Below are positions 48,058 through 57,608 of a stretch of 64,000 nucleotides of DNA, piece after piece. Origin of the DNA: Emcibacter sp. SYSU 3D8 (GTDB lineage: Bacteria; Pseudomonadota; Alphaproteobacteria; SMXS01). Location of the stretch: NCBI RefSeq assembly GCF_039655875.1, contig NZ_JBBYXK010000006.1, positions 62,001-126,000 of the forward strand, in the 5' to 3' direction. The notes beneath the pieces are model-generated. The model saw only the letters and a program-made list of their open reading frames with translations. It ran no database searches and was not told the DNA's origin. Both the position numbers and the translations under genes were made by a program. Every line of letters starts with the position of its first letter. Positions within the stretch are counted from its first letter, which is position 1.

Positions 48058-50421
48058 ATGCCGTTCCCCGCCACCCATCCCGCCCTCGCCCGCGCGCTCG
48101 TTGCCCGCGCTTATGACGAACCAACATCCGTCCAGCGTGCCGTGCTCGAGGCGGACGCCGATGGCCGCGACCTGCTGGTGTCGGCTCAGACCGGATCGGG
48201 AAAGACGGTGGCATTCGGCCTGGCGCTTGCGCCGACCCTGCTCGGCGAGGAGGAGGTCTTCGGTCAGGCCGGCCCGCCGCTCGCCCTGATCATCGCCCCG
48301 ACGCGCGAACTCGCGCTGCAGGTGCACCGCGAACTGAGCTGGCTCTACGACGAGACAGGCGCCAAAATCGCCACCTGCGTCGGCGGCATGGACCCGCGCC
48401 AGGAAGCCCGGGCCCTTAATTTTGGCTGCCACATCGTCGTCGGCACGCCTGGACGCCTGCGCGATCACATGGAACGGGGCCGGCTCGACACCTCGGCCCT
48501 GCGCGCTGTCGTCCTCGACGAAGCCGACGAAATGCTCGACCTCGGCTTTCGCGAGGATCTGGAGTTTCTCCTCGAGGCCACGCCCCGGGCCAGGCGAACC
48601 CTGATGTTCTCCGCCACCATCGCCCGCGAGATCGCGGCGTTGGCGCGCTCCTATCAGCGGGATGCCCTGCGCATCGACACGGTCGAGCGCAATCGCCCCC
48701 ATGCCGACATCGAATATCGCGCCATCCGTGTCGCCCCCAACGAAGTCGAACTGGGCGTCGTCAACGTGCTCCGGCTGTTCGACGCCGCAGCGGCGCTGGT
48801 GTTCTGTTCGACCCGTGACGCCGTGCGCCATCTGCACGCAAGCCTGGTCGAGCGAGGCTTTGCCGCTACCGCCCTTTCCGGCGAGTTGACCCAGAACGAA
48901 CGCAACAACGCGCTCCAGTCGCTGCGCGATGGCCGCACCAAGATCTGCGTCGCCACCGATGTGGCCGCGCGCGGCCTCGACCTGCCCCAGCTCGACCTGG
49001 TCATCCACGCCGAGCTGCCCAACAACAAGGATACCCTGCTCCATCGCAGCGGCCGCACCGGCCGCGCGGGCCGCAAGGGCGTCTGCGTGTTGCTGGTCAC
49101 CTACACCAAGGGCCGCCGCGCCCAGCAACTCCTGTCGCTCGCCGGCGTCGATGCCGTCTGGTCTGGACCGCCGACCGCCGAGGAAATCCGCAAGCGCGAC
49201 AACGAGCGCTTTCTCACCGACCCGATTTTCAATGAACCCGGCGCCGACGAGGACCTCAGCCTGGTCCAGCCGCTGCTCGAAAACCGCACAGCCGAGCAGC
49301 TTGCCCTGGCGCTGGCCCGCATTCAGCGGTCGCGCTTGCCCGAGCCCGAGGACCTGTTCGACAATGGCGCCGCCCGCGAGCCGCGCCGCGATGAGCGTGG
49401 TCCCCGGGAACCCCGCGAGCCCCGCCAGTTCAACGACAGGGGGCCCGCTGGCGAAACCGTCTGGTTTCGTCTCAACGTCGGCCGCGCGAAGAACGCCGAT
49501 CCCAAATGGATCCTGCCGCTGCTCTGCCGACTTGGCCATGTCACCAAGCGCGACATCGGCGCCATCCGCATCTTCGATCGCGATACCAAGTTCGAGATTT
49601 CCAAGGACATGGCTGACCGCTTCAAGGCCGCGGTCGAGAAGTCCGACGACAAGGAATTCACCGTCCAGGCCGCCGAGGCCCCTGCCCCGCGCGACCGCGA
49701 ACAGCGGGACGGAGAGCGCGCACCCCGGCCCGAACGGCGCGAGCGGTACGAGCGTCCGGTCCGTGCGGCTGATCCCGTCACCCCGTCACGAACCGAGCCA
49801 CCGGCCTATCAATCGGCAGCCCCGGCGCCAGTCGCGCCCGAACCGGCCGCGCCTGAATCTGTCGCCCATGAACCGGCTGCCGCTGCCGATGTCCCCCGCC
49901 AGGACACTCCGAAGGTCGAGTACCAGCGTGAAGCAAGCGCGCCGTTCGATCCGCATGGCGGCGAGAAGCCGGCGCGCAAGAAGGAACGCTGGGACGGCGC
50001 CAAGCGCCGCGATGCCAAGGTCCGCCGCGAATATACCGACCGCGCTGCCCCCGAATCACGCGTCGACCACGCCGCCTCGGACCGTCAGCGGCCGGCCCGT
50101 GACGACCGTGCCGGCAAGAAGCCAGGCTATGCGCCAAAGCCGTGGAAGCAGGGCCCTCGGCCCGACCGCACCGCGGCGCCCGCCGCCGATTCCGCCCAGC
50201 GTGATCCTTCAAAGCCGGCGCAGCGGCCCAACCGCGATGAAGCCGGTCCGGAAAGATCGTTCCGGGATCGCACCAAGCCTGCCGCCGCAGGCAAGCCCTA
50301 TGGCAAACCCGCCTTCGGCAAGGCCAAGCCCGGCGCCGAGCGTCCCAAGCGCTTCAATCCGAAACGCGACGACACACGCACCACGCCGGGCGACCGTCCG
50401 CTGCGGCGCAAGCCGCGCTGA
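48058..50421 (+). CDS. DEAD-box RNA helicase, DbpA-like, with long basic tail
   Basis: 787 residues. Helicase motifs: Q motif E-P-T-S-V-Q, AQTGSGKT, PTRELA, DEADEML, FSATI, ATDVAARGLDLP, HRSGRTGRAGR. Residues about 460-545 form a DbpA-type RNA-binding domain (WFRLNVGRAKNADPKWILP). The last 230 residues are low-complexity Arg/Pro/Ala/Lys. It remodels rRNA in ribosome assembly or acts at low temperature. The frame is open upstream of 48058, but that part overlaps the divergent CzcI region and is unlikely to be coding. Confidence 0.92.
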   Translation: MPFPATHPALARALVARAYDEPTSVQRAVLEADADGRDLLVSAQTGSGKTVAFGLALAPTLLGEEEVFGQAGPPLALIIAPTRELALQVHRELSWLYDETGAKIATCVGGMDPRQEARALNFGCHIVVGTPGRLRDHMERGRLDTSALRAVVLDEADEMLDLGFREDLEFLLEATPRARRTLMFSATIAREIAALARSYQRDALRIDTVERNRPHADIEYRAIRVAPNEVELGVVNVLRLFDAAAALVFCSTRDAVRHLHASLVERGFAATALSGELTQNERNNALQSLRDGRTKICVATDVAARGLDLPQLDLVIHAELPNNKDTLLHRSGRTGRAGRKGVCVLLVTYTKGRRAQQLLSLAGVDAVWSGPPTAEEIRKRDNERFLTDPIFNEPGADEDLSLVQPLLENRTAEQLALALARIQRSRLPEPEDLFDNGAAREPRRDERGPREPREPRQFNDRGPAGETVWFRLNVGRAKNADPKWILPLLCRLGHVTKRDIGAIRIFDRDTKFEISKDMADRFKAAVEKSDDKEFTVQAAEAPAPRDREQRDGERAPRPERRERYERPVRAADPVTPSRTEPPAYQSAAPAPVAPEPAAPESVAHEPAAAADVPRQDTPKVEYQREASAPFDPHGGEKPARKKERWDGAKRRDAKVRREYTDRAAPESRVDHAASDRQRPARDDRAGKKPGYAPKPWKQGPRPDRTAAPAADSAQRDPSKPAQRPNRDEAGPERSFRDRTKPAAAGKPYGKPAFGKAKPGAERPKRFNPKRDDTRTTPGDRPLRRKPR

Positions 50422-50746
50422 CCCGTCAGATACTGTCCAGGAGGAGTGCCGCCCCGATAAGCGTCGGGCCGCCGCACTCGGAATGGGCTTGGGGGCTACA
50501 GATCCGAATGCGGCGACCCGACTGACGAGGCCAACAACACGAATGTCGCGTCGAACTGTGGCGGGATTTGGACGCAGTCTGGGCATTGTAACGTCAGCGC
50601 ATTTTTCGTCCGCTGGCCTGGCTCAGTCTTCCAGCGGATCCGCTGCGACGCACCGCACTGCTTGCGGCTCCCGGGCCAGATAGACCCGCCGCGGGTCGGA
50701 CTGCTCAGCCAGACGAGTATTGACGCATCCGGTCCGGTGCGAAGGC
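50422..50746. other. Convergent intergenic region after helicase
   Basis: 325 bases between the helicase stop and the Rieske gene's stop. An imperfect GC dyad lies at about 50448-50479 without a T-run. Minus-strand frames here (for example 50496-50804) lack ribosome sites and run into the Rieske gene. Nothing else seen. Confidence 0.5.
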
Positions 50747-52126
50747 CTACTCCGCCGCCTGTGCATCGGCAGCGCGCCGCCACATCGGGCCTCCATCCAG
50801 CCACATGTCGAGCCAGTCGTGGAAATGCTGCACCCGGGACTCGTCCTCGTTCAGCCAGGCCCTGCTGAAGCCGCGCGAATGCATCCCGGCCTGCATGTCC
50901 CGCAGCAGGTGGATGTCCTGGTCGATGGTGATCGTCATGGAGTTGTTTCCCGCGATCACGTCTTCCTGGGTGAACACTTCATGGGCGGGACGATCCCCCG
51001 CATTGGCCGGCGGGGCCATGGGATCACCCACCAGGCTCAGACCGCGCGCCGCGTCCGCGGACACACTGATCCGCAACGTCCACTTGTCGAAGAAGCACTT
51101 GTCCGGATCGGTGGGGTGCGGCCGGGGCCGCATCACCCACAGTTCTTCCGGCTTGATGGTCATGATCACATTCGGGAACAGGTCGTATTGCAGAACGTCC
51201 GACACCTGCTCGTCGGTGAACCCGGAATAGTCGAATCCCAGCGCCGCGCCCACGTCCCGCTTGCGCTGCTGCACCGCCTTGCGGATATCGGACACCCTTC
51301 CCTTGAAGTCGGCCGGATCGAGTCCAAGCGGGCGGATCGCCGCCTGCAGGATCGGCGGCACTTCGTCCGGCACGCCGTAGCGTGGGTTTGTCACATAACC
51401 TTCCACCAGCACCCGCCGGTGACCATAGGGCCACAGCTCGTTGCTGGCATTGCAGCAATCCACGAAGCTGGCATGCTGCGGATGGATGAAGTCCACATGA
51501 TACTGCTCGTTGAAATTGTCGATGCAGGTCTTCCAGTTGGCATCCAGGCATACGGTCTGATCGCCGACCAGCGTCATGTCCTCGCACCGGTAGGGCGCCA
51601 CCAGGTCCTGCACCACGCCTAGGAATTCCGATAGCGGCCCGGCCTCCATATCCATGTTGATCCAGACCATGCCGGCCCAATGGTCGACCTGGACCGGCTT
51701 CAGCGACAGGCTCTCGCAGGGCAGCCCCTGGCTGAAGCGCTCGGCGTCGGGAACCGTTTTCAGCGCGCCGTCCAGCTCATAGGTCCAGCCATGATACGGA
51801 CAGGCGATGGCCGTAACCGATCCGCGTTCGTTGGTCAGGATCCGGTTGCCCCGGTGCTGGCAGGCATTATACACCGCCGACAGCGCACCCTCGTCGGTCC
51901 GGGTGACGATGATCGACTCCCGGCCGATGTCGAACACGAAGTAGTCACCCGGCTCGCGCACGTCGCATTCGAGCCCGGCCAGCAGCCAGTTCCGCGTCCA
52001 CATGCCGTCCCATTCGCGCTGCATGAAATCCCGCGACGTATAGCGCGCCGCGTCCAGCGTCGCCTGCCTGGCGGCCTTGGCCGGCAGCCCGCCCGCAAAG
52101 TCGATAAAGGTGTTTGTCTGTGGCAT
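50747..52126 (-). CDS. Rieske aromatic-ring-hydroxylating oxygenase, alpha subunit
   Basis: 459 residues. Rieske [2Fe-2S] ligands Cys89-x-His91 and Cys109-x2-His112 (CPYHGW). Catalytic-domain iron ligands His210 and His215 in NEQYHVDFIHP, with Glu207 at the position of the bridging Asp in naphthalene dioxygenase; other Rieske enzymes also use Glu. It needs an electron-transfer partner that is not adjacent. Substrate not predictable; choline-, carnitine-, steroid- and aromatic-type enzymes share this pattern. Confidence 0.9.
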   Translation of the reverse strand: MPQTNTFIDFAGGLPAKAARQATLDAARYTSRDFMQREWDGMWTRNWLLAGLECDVREPGDYFVFDIGRESIIVTRTDEGALSAVYNACQHRGNRILTNERGSVTAIACPYHGWTYELDGALKTVPDAERFSQGLPCESLSLKPVQVDHWAGMVWINMDMEAGPLSEFLGVVQDLVAPYRCEDMTLVGDQTVCLDANWKTCIDNFNEQYHVDFIHPQHASFVDCCNASNELWPYGHRRVLVEGYVTNPRYGVPDEVPPILQAAIRPLGLDPADFKGRVSDIRKAVQQRKRDVGAALGFDYSGFTDEQVSDVLQYDLFPNVIMTIKPEELWVMRPRPHPTDPDKCFFDKWTLRISVSADAARGLSLVGDPMAPPANAGDRPAHEVFTQEDVIAGNNSMTITIDQDIHLLRDMQAGMHSRGFSRAWLNEDESRVQHFHDWLDMWLDGGPMWRRAADAQAAE

Positions 52127-52177
52127 CGACGTTCACTCCCCAGTTTCGTCTCCGCGCTCCCCGGAACCTTACCACGT

Positions 52178-52210
52178 AAAACGGGCGCGCCAAGTATTGG
52201 CGCGCCCGTT
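52178..52210 (-). terminator. Terminator of the TonB receptor gene at 52231
   Basis: 13-bp perfect inverted repeat (52180-52192 with 52198-52210), then TTTT when read on the minus strand. It ends transcription before the Rieske gene. Confidence 0.8.
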
Positions 52211-52230
52211 CCGCATCCCGAAGGGATGTC

Positions 52231-54660
52231 CTAGAAGTGCGACGTGACCTGGAAAGTGATTTCCCGTGCACGCAGCGAATTGCCGAAAATGTCACCCGAC
52301 AAACCACCCGGCTTGTCGGCGGTGCCACCAAGGGTCCGCTTGTTGCCCAGATTTCGCCCGATCACGGCGAAGTCCCAGCGCTCGTCATCCGAATAGAGCC
52401 GGATGCTGGCGTTGACCTTCTGGAACGAATCCTGCCGCGCCCGGTCGTCATCGGCCAGCGACGTGTAATAGCCGCTCGAGAAGACCAGGTCGCCGGTGAG
52501 GCCCAGGTTCCAGCCGTTGAAGATCGGCGTATCGTAGGTGAATCCCAGGCTGCCCGACCAGTCCGGTGCGAACACCAGCGGACGGCCGGTCAGATCCTGC
52601 ACGCCGCCGACGCACCCTGCTGCTGCGGATTGGCCGCGGTAGCATGGCGCGCCGGGGAACGCCGAATAGCGTGCCCGGTTGTAGCCCGCCGACGCCTTCA
52701 GCACGAGGCCAGGCGTCACCATGTAGTTCATGTCCGCTTCGATACCCGTGGTCCGCGCGCTTGCGGCGTTGCGGATCTGGAACGAGGTCGTGGCGGAGTC
52801 GAACGCACTCACCTGGAGATTGCTGAAGCTGTAGCGATAGCCGGTAAGGTTGAAGCGCATCGCCCCGTCCAGCAGCATGGACTTCAGGCCCACTTCGAAA
52901 CCTTCAGAGGATTCCGAATCGAAGCGGACGGAATCGCTGTCGGCATTCCAGGCGATCACGGTGTTGGTCGAGAAGCCGCCCGACTTGTAGCCCGTCTTGT
53001 ACGCACCATAGAGCGTCAACTCGTCCATCGGCGTCCAGGTCAGCGTCACCTCGGGTGAAATGTCGCTATCCTTGAAGTCGCTGAAGATCGGATCGTTCTC
53101 GCCCTTCATGAACGGCGCCGCCGGATTGCCGAAGAAGAACTCCATCAGCGGGTTCACATAGGTGTTCACCTGCATCGAGGTCTTCTTTTCCTTGGTCCAG
53201 CGTGCACCGCCCGCCAGTTCCACTTCCGGCACGATCTTCCAGATGGCCTGGCCGAAGGCAGAATAGGTGTCGCCCTTGACGGTCGATTCACCGCCCCAGT
53301 TGTTGGTGTTGCCCGTCACCGGATCGATGCCCAGCGCGGCGATCTTGCCGCGGTTGTCGGAATCCCGGTCCAGGTTTTCGTAGAACACGCCGAACATGAA
53401 GTTCACCGGCCCGTCGAACTCGCTGAGGAACCGGAATTCCTGGCTCCAGGTAACGCTCTTCTCCAGCTGGATGCCCATGAACTGGATGAACGACGTGCCG
53501 TCGAAATTGTCCCACCGCACATAGTCGTAATAGTAGATGCCGGTCTGCGACGTCAGCGTGAACTTGTCGGTCTTCCAGTTCATGTTGAGGGTCGTGAGCA
53601 GGGTATCGACCGTCGTGTAGGACCGGCCGCCCTTCTTTTCCGTGCCCTCGTAGCCGTCGCGGATTTCCGCCGGCAATTCCCCCTGCGACATCACGCCGTT
53701 CAGTTCGCAATCGCCATAAGGATCGGTCAGCGTCAGGCCGCTCAGCAGCGGAATGGTAATCGGCTTGGGACCCGAGCACGAGATGTTCTCGTTGGTCGAG
53801 GCGCCGTCATCCTTGTACTTGGCGCCCAGCACTTTCAGGGTCGCATCGAAACTGTCCGACGGAGTGACCGCCAGGGTGATGCGGCCCATGTGCTCGTCCT
53901 GCGATCCGCGGCGCGGATCGGTCGTGCCGGGAAAGTCGTAGGGCTCGTTGGCATAGCCGTATCCGGCCGTATAGGGCAGCGGCGCCGAGATCGGGCCGGC
54001 GACGTTCTTGAGCCAGCCCTTCTGCGTCCGTCCGCGATAGGCAACGCGCAGGCCTACCTTGTCGTTGATCGGGCCCGAGGCGATAGCCTCGCCGATGAAC
54101 TCGTCGGCCTCGATTTCATAGGACAGGCGGCCGGTGAACTCCCACTCGTCGGTGGGTCCGTTGCTGCTCAGCGAGATCACGCCTGCCGGGCTGTTCTTGC
54201 CGAAGAACAGGGCCTGCGGGCCCTTCAGCACTTCGACGCTGGCCACGTCGAACAGGCCGGCGCGGATGATATGGCCGCGGTTGATCTGCATGCCGTCGAG
54301 ATTCACGGTCACGCTGGAATCGATGCCCGGATCGCCCGAGGACGAACCGAGACCGCGGATATGGAACGATGCGCCGGCGCCCGAACCGGCCGGCACCAGG
54401 ATCACCTGGGTCGCCATTTCGCCGATCTTGCTCAGATCGATCGAACGGTATTTCTCAACGTCCGCCGACGTGAACGCCTGGATGGCCACGGGGACATCCT
54501 GCACGTCTTCTTCGCGCTTTCGGGCCGTGACCGTCACGCTTTCCGTGGCAAAGGCCGGCATTGCATCAACGCCGATGATCGAAATAACCGCAGCGGAAAG
54601 CAACAGCCCCCGCGCGGGCACGAATGGCCGACCACTAGGCCGGCGGCCATACAACTTCAT
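52231..54660 (-). CDS. TonB-dependent outer-membrane receptor
   Basis: 809 residues. Signal peptide cleaved near FATESVTV; TonB box ESVTVTARKRE; plug domain (DVPVAIQAFTSADVEKY, GPQALFFGKNSPAGVISL); 22-strand barrel ending in the terminal F (FQVTSHF). ATG 54660 with GGGAGG ten bases upstream. Imports a siderophore or other nutrient. Only distantly related to the pair at 57609-63056, but its upstream region carries the same 10-mer. Confidence 0.9.
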   Translation of the reverse strand: MKLYGRRPSGRPFVPARGLLLSAAVISIIGVDAMPAFATESVTVTARKREEDVQDVPVAIQAFTSADVEKYRSIDLSKIGEMATQVILVPAGSGAGASFHIRGLGSSSGDPGIDSSVTVNLDGMQINRGHIIRAGLFDVASVEVLKGPQALFFGKNSPAGVISLSSNGPTDEWEFTGRLSYEIEADEFIGEAIASGPINDKVGLRVAYRGRTQKGWLKNVAGPISAPLPYTAGYGYANEPYDFPGTTDPRRGSQDEHMGRITLAVTPSDSFDATLKVLGAKYKDDGASTNENISCSGPKPITIPLLSGLTLTDPYGDCELNGVMSQGELPAEIRDGYEGTEKKGGRSYTTVDTLLTTLNMNWKTDKFTLTSQTGIYYYDYVRWDNFDGTSFIQFMGIQLEKSVTWSQEFRFLSEFDGPVNFMFGVFYENLDRDSDNRGKIAALGIDPVTGNTNNWGGESTVKGDTYSAFGQAIWKIVPEVELAGGARWTKEKKTSMQVNTYVNPLMEFFFGNPAAPFMKGENDPIFSDFKDSDISPEVTLTWTPMDELTLYGAYKTGYKSGGFSTNTVIAWNADSDSVRFDSESSEGFEVGLKSMLLDGAMRFNLTGYRYSFSNLQVSAFDSATTSFQIRNAASARTTGIEADMNYMVTPGLVLKASAGYNRARYSAFPGAPCYRGQSAAAGCVGGVQDLTGRPLVFAPDWSGSLGFTYDTPIFNGWNLGLTGDLVFSSGYYTSLADDDRARQDSFQKVNASIRLYSDDERWDFAVIGRNLGNKRTLGGTADKPGGLSGDIFGNSLRAREITFQVTSHF

Positions 54661-54789
54661 GTAATTGTTCCCTCCCCGGGAATTCAGCACTGTGTACCGC
54701 TTGTCGTCCCTAGGCCCCGCTATCCGGGGTCTTTGCGTACCGTTTCGCGGCTGAACGGAACAGCCGGACGTTACCGCACGGGAATAAAA

Positions 54790-54800
54790 TTAATCAACGG
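54790..54800 (-). promoter_or_regulatory. TonB-receptor element, copy 1
   Basis: CCGTTGATTAA on the minus strand, 130 bases before the receptor start codon, flanked by AT-rich sequence. Exact core CGTTGATTAA is found at the same distance from two other TonB receptor genes here (60292 and 63189). Confidence 0.6.
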
Positions 54801-54953
54801 AGAATTTGTCCATACAATTTTATGGACCCGGCAAGCATCTTTACCGCCAACCGCTGCAGGAAGGCACGCCAACAGCCCGCCGGCCACTGGAGTCTCGTCC
54901 GGCATACCTCCGCTCGGAAACCGGAGCAGCCAGGCGCTCATATCACTGCACCC

Positions 54954-55415
54954 TCAGGAAGCAGCCGCATGAATCTCCAGTTGCGGCGGCGTCCGGAACC
55001 CTGCATTCAGCCGGTTCCAGGTGTTGATCACCCCGATCGCCACCGTCAGATCGACCAGCTCCTTTTCGCTGAACTGTGTCCTGACCTGCTCGTAAACGTC
55101 GTCCGGCACATGGGTTTCGCTGAGCCTTGTCAGCGATTCCGTCCACGCCAGCGCCGCCCGCTCGCGGTCGCTGTAGACCGGCGATTCCTCCCATGCATCG
55201 AGCAGGTAGACGCGCTGCTCGGTCTCGCCGTGTCTGCGTGCATCACGTACATGCATGTCCAGGCAGAAGGCACAGCCATTGATCTGCGACGCCCGGATTT
55301 TCACCAGTTCCAGCAGCGCGTGCTCCAGCCCGCATCCGTCGACATAGGTTTGCAGGCCGAGAACGGCCTTGATCGCGTCCGGATCGGTGGTGAACAGGTT
55401 CAATCGTGCTTTCAT
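54954..55415 (-). CDS. AhpD/carboxymuconolactone-decarboxylase-like protein
   Basis: 153 residues starting MKARLNLFTTDPDA, GGAG upstream. Helical AhpD-like fold with the redox Cys pair and His (NGCAFCLDMHVRDARRHGE). Acts as a peroxidase-reductase or decarboxylase-like enzyme in the family. The frame extends to 55463 without a ribosome site. Divergent from the LLM gene. Confidence 0.85.
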   Translation of the reverse strand: MKARLNLFTTDPDAIKAVLGLQTYVDGCGLEHALLELVKIRASQINGCAFCLDMHVRDARRHGETEQRVYLLDAWEESPVYSDRERAALAWTESLTRLSETHVPDDVYEQVRTQFSEKELVDLTVAIGVINTWNRLNAGFRTPPQLEIHAAAS

Positions 55416-55534
55416 CTCGCATACTCCGGTAATCCAGATGCCGTGGTGGGCTCCTGCACACATGACGATCCGGCCGCCCTTGTTGTGACATCGGCTTTGC
55501 GTGCAAAGTGCTGACCTCGAAGGGGAGACACCGC

Positions 55535-56509
55535 ATGGCGCACAAGAAACCGTTCCGCTTTTCCTGGCAGGCGTTCAACGCCACCTCCGCGTCCCAGTGG
55601 CGCGACAAGGCCCGCCGCGCCGAGGCGCTCGGCTATTCCACTTTCCATGTCGCCGACCACTATATCGGCCCCGGTCCCGCGCTCGCCGCCACCAACCATC
55701 CGGTGCAGGACATCGCTGCGGTTCCCGCCCTCGCCATGGCCGCGGAGGCAACCAGCACGATCAACATCGGCGCCCGCGTGTTCTGCACTGGCTATCGCCC
55801 GGCGCCCGTCCTGATCAAGGAAGCCATGACCCTGGACTTCCTGTCCGACGGCCGTTTCGAACTCGGTCTCGGCGCCGGCTGGATCAGGAACGAATACGAG
55901 GCCATGGGCATTCCCTTCCCCAGCGCCGGCACCCGCATCAAACGGCTCGAGGAAACCATCCGCCTCGCCAAGGCCGCCATGCGCGGCGAGATGCTGCAGA
56001 TCACCGGAGAGCATGTCCGCGCCGTCGACTACGAGGCACTGCCCCTGCCACCGCGCGGCAAAGTGCCGCTCATCGTCGGCGGCGGCGCACCCAGGGTGCT
56101 GGGGGTCGCCGGGCGCGAGGCCGACATCGTCAGCATCAATTTCAACAACCACACCGGCACCATCGGCCCGGAATCCCTCGCCAACTCCACCGCCGCCGAA
56201 ACCCGCAAGAAGATCGGCTGGGTTCGCGACGGCGCCGGCGGCCGCTTCGACGATATCGAGATCGAAATCGGCATGATCTTTGTCGCGCTCGACGACAGCC
56301 AGCGCGCCGCGGCCGAGACCTGGGCGCGCATGTTCAACATCGGCCTCGATGACCTGACGGACTGCCCGCATGCGCTGATCGGTTCCGTCGACAGCGTCTG
56401 TGACGATCTGCATCGCCTGCGCGAGGAATTCGGCATCAGCTATATCAACGTCCAGGACCAGTACGGCGAGGCCTTCGCCCCCGTCGTGGCTCGTCTGACC
56501 GGCAAGTAG
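55535..56509 (+). CDS. LLM-class F420/flavin-dependent oxidoreductase
   Basis: 324 residues, luciferase-like TIM barrel. GGGGAGA precedes the ATG. Segments FRFSWQAFNATSASQWRDKARRAEALGYST, DFLSDGRFELGLGAGWIRNEYEAMGI and VPLIVGGGAPRVLGVAGREAD are typical of F420-dependent LLM proteins of the MSMEG_2516 (TIGR03621-like) group. Reduces or oxidises an unknown substrate. Whether the organism makes F420 cannot be seen here. Confidence 0.85.
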   Translation: MAHKKPFRFSWQAFNATSASQWRDKARRAEALGYSTFHVADHYIGPGPALAATNHPVQDIAAVPALAMAAEATSTINIGARVFCTGYRPAPVLIKEAMTLDFLSDGRFELGLGAGWIRNEYEAMGIPFPSAGTRIKRLEETIRLAKAAMRGEMLQITGEHVRAVDYEALPLPPRGKVPLIVGGGAPRVLGVAGREADIVSINFNNHTGTIGPESLANSTAAETRKKIGWVRDGAGGRFDDIEIEIGMIFVALDDSQRAAAETWARMFNIGLDDLTDCPHALIGSVDSVCDDLHRLREEFGISYINVQDQYGEAFAPVVARLTGK

Positions 56510-56614
56510 GCCGCACGAGCCCGTCCTATAGATCGCAGGCCACATATTCTGGCAGCACGGCGCCATGGAGGCGCCGCAATGTGGCGCTAGGTCGGCCTGC
56601 GTCTTGTACTCATT

Positions 56615-57496
56615 ATGAAAGCCGTCCGGATGCTTACCCGCCGTGAATCGCTTGTTCTCGGATCCGCCACCGCCTGGCTGGCGCTGCTTCCCTCGCCCCT
56701 GTTCGCCAGTTACAGAACGAGGCTGCCCGCCGCCATCGCCGCCGCCGAGGCGCGTGTGGGCGGCCGCCTCGGCGTTGCCGTCTTGGATACCGCCACTGGC
56801 AAGCTGGATGGCCACCGCGCCGATGAGCGCTTCCCCCTGTGCAGCACATTCAAGCTGCTCGCCGTGGCATGTGTTCTCGGACGCATCGACAAGGGCGCCG
56901 AAAGCCTCACCCGCGAGGTACCGATCCCGTTCGGCGGCCTGATCGAACACTCGCCTGTCACCGGCGCCCACGCCGGCGGCGTCATGAAGGTGGCAAGCCT
57001 GTGCGAGGCTGCCATGACCATCAGCGACAACACCGCCGCCAACCTGCTGCTTGCCACCATCGACGGCCCTTCGGGCCTGACGGCGTGGCTTCGCGCGCTG
57101 GGCGATCCGGTCACCCGTCTCGACCGCATGGAACCCGATCTCAACGAGGCCGTACCCGGTGACCTGCGTGACACCACGTCCCCGGCAGCCATGATCGGCA
57201 CCATGCAACGCCTGCTGCTGGGCGACGCTCTCTCCCTTGCATCGCGGGAGCGGCTGACAGGGTGGCTGATCGCCAACAAGACCGGCGGCAAGCGCCTCCG
57301 GGCGGGACTCCCGTCTAGCTGGCAGGTCGGCGACAAGACTGGCAGCGGCCAGAGGGGCGCGTCCAACGACGTGGCGATCATCTGGCCCCCCAAGCAACGG
57401 CCCTTGCTGGTCGCCGCCTATCTGGCGGACACGCGGGCTGCGCCGGCCGACCGGGATGCGACCCTGGCGGCGGTCGGAAGGCTCGTGGCCGGCTGA
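56615..57496 (+). CDS. Class A beta-lactamase, twin-arginine signal
   Basis: 293 residues. N-terminal LTRRESLVLGSATAWLALL looks like a Tat signal. Catalytic set complete: Ser77 and Lys80 (CSTFK), Ser137-Asp138-Asn139, Glu173 in RMEPDLN, and Lys241-Thr-Gly. It hydrolyses beta-lactams in the periplasm. Cys next to the active Ser is present, but position 238 is Gly, so the disulphide of carbapenemases such as KPC is absent. No ampR-type regulator is adjacent, and ribosome site is weak. Confidence 0.92.
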   Translation: MKAVRMLTRRESLVLGSATAWLALLPSPLFASYRTRLPAAIAAAEARVGGRLGVAVLDTATGKLDGHRADERFPLCSTFKLLAVACVLGRIDKGAESLTREVPIPFGGLIEHSPVTGAHAGGVMKVASLCEAAMTISDNTAANLLLATIDGPSGLTAWLRALGDPVTRLDRMEPDLNEAVPGDLRDTTSPAAMIGTMQRLLLGDALSLASRERLTGWLIANKTGGKRLRAGLPSSWQVGDKTGSGQRGASNDVAIIWPPKQRPLLVAAYLADTRAAPADRDATLAAVGRLVAG

Positions 57497-57512
57497 GAAC
57501 GCCGCCACAAGA

Positions 57513-57544
57513 AGAGGCGTGCCGCCCGGTGGCCACACGCCTCT
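57513..57544. terminator. Convergent hairpin after beta-lactamase
   Basis: 9-bp inverted repeat (57513-57521 with 57536-57544) with a GC-rich 14-base loop, between the beta-lactamase and TonB receptor stops. No T-run. Confidence 0.4.
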
Positions 57545-57608
57545 CAAGTCACAGTTCGTCTTGATGGAGCAGCGGCGCGAGTTGGTCGCGCCGCCTTTGA
57601 AGTCTGGC

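Noticed and set aside
56615-57496. Carbapenemase subtype of the class A beta-lactamase
   Set aside because: Only the Cys before the active Ser is present. The partner at position 238 is Gly, so the disulphide of KPC/NMC-type enzymes cannot form.
55412-57547. 711-codon minus-strand frame over the LLM and beta-lactamase genes
   Set aside because: Antisense shadow; catalytic motifs of both known genes are on the plus strand.
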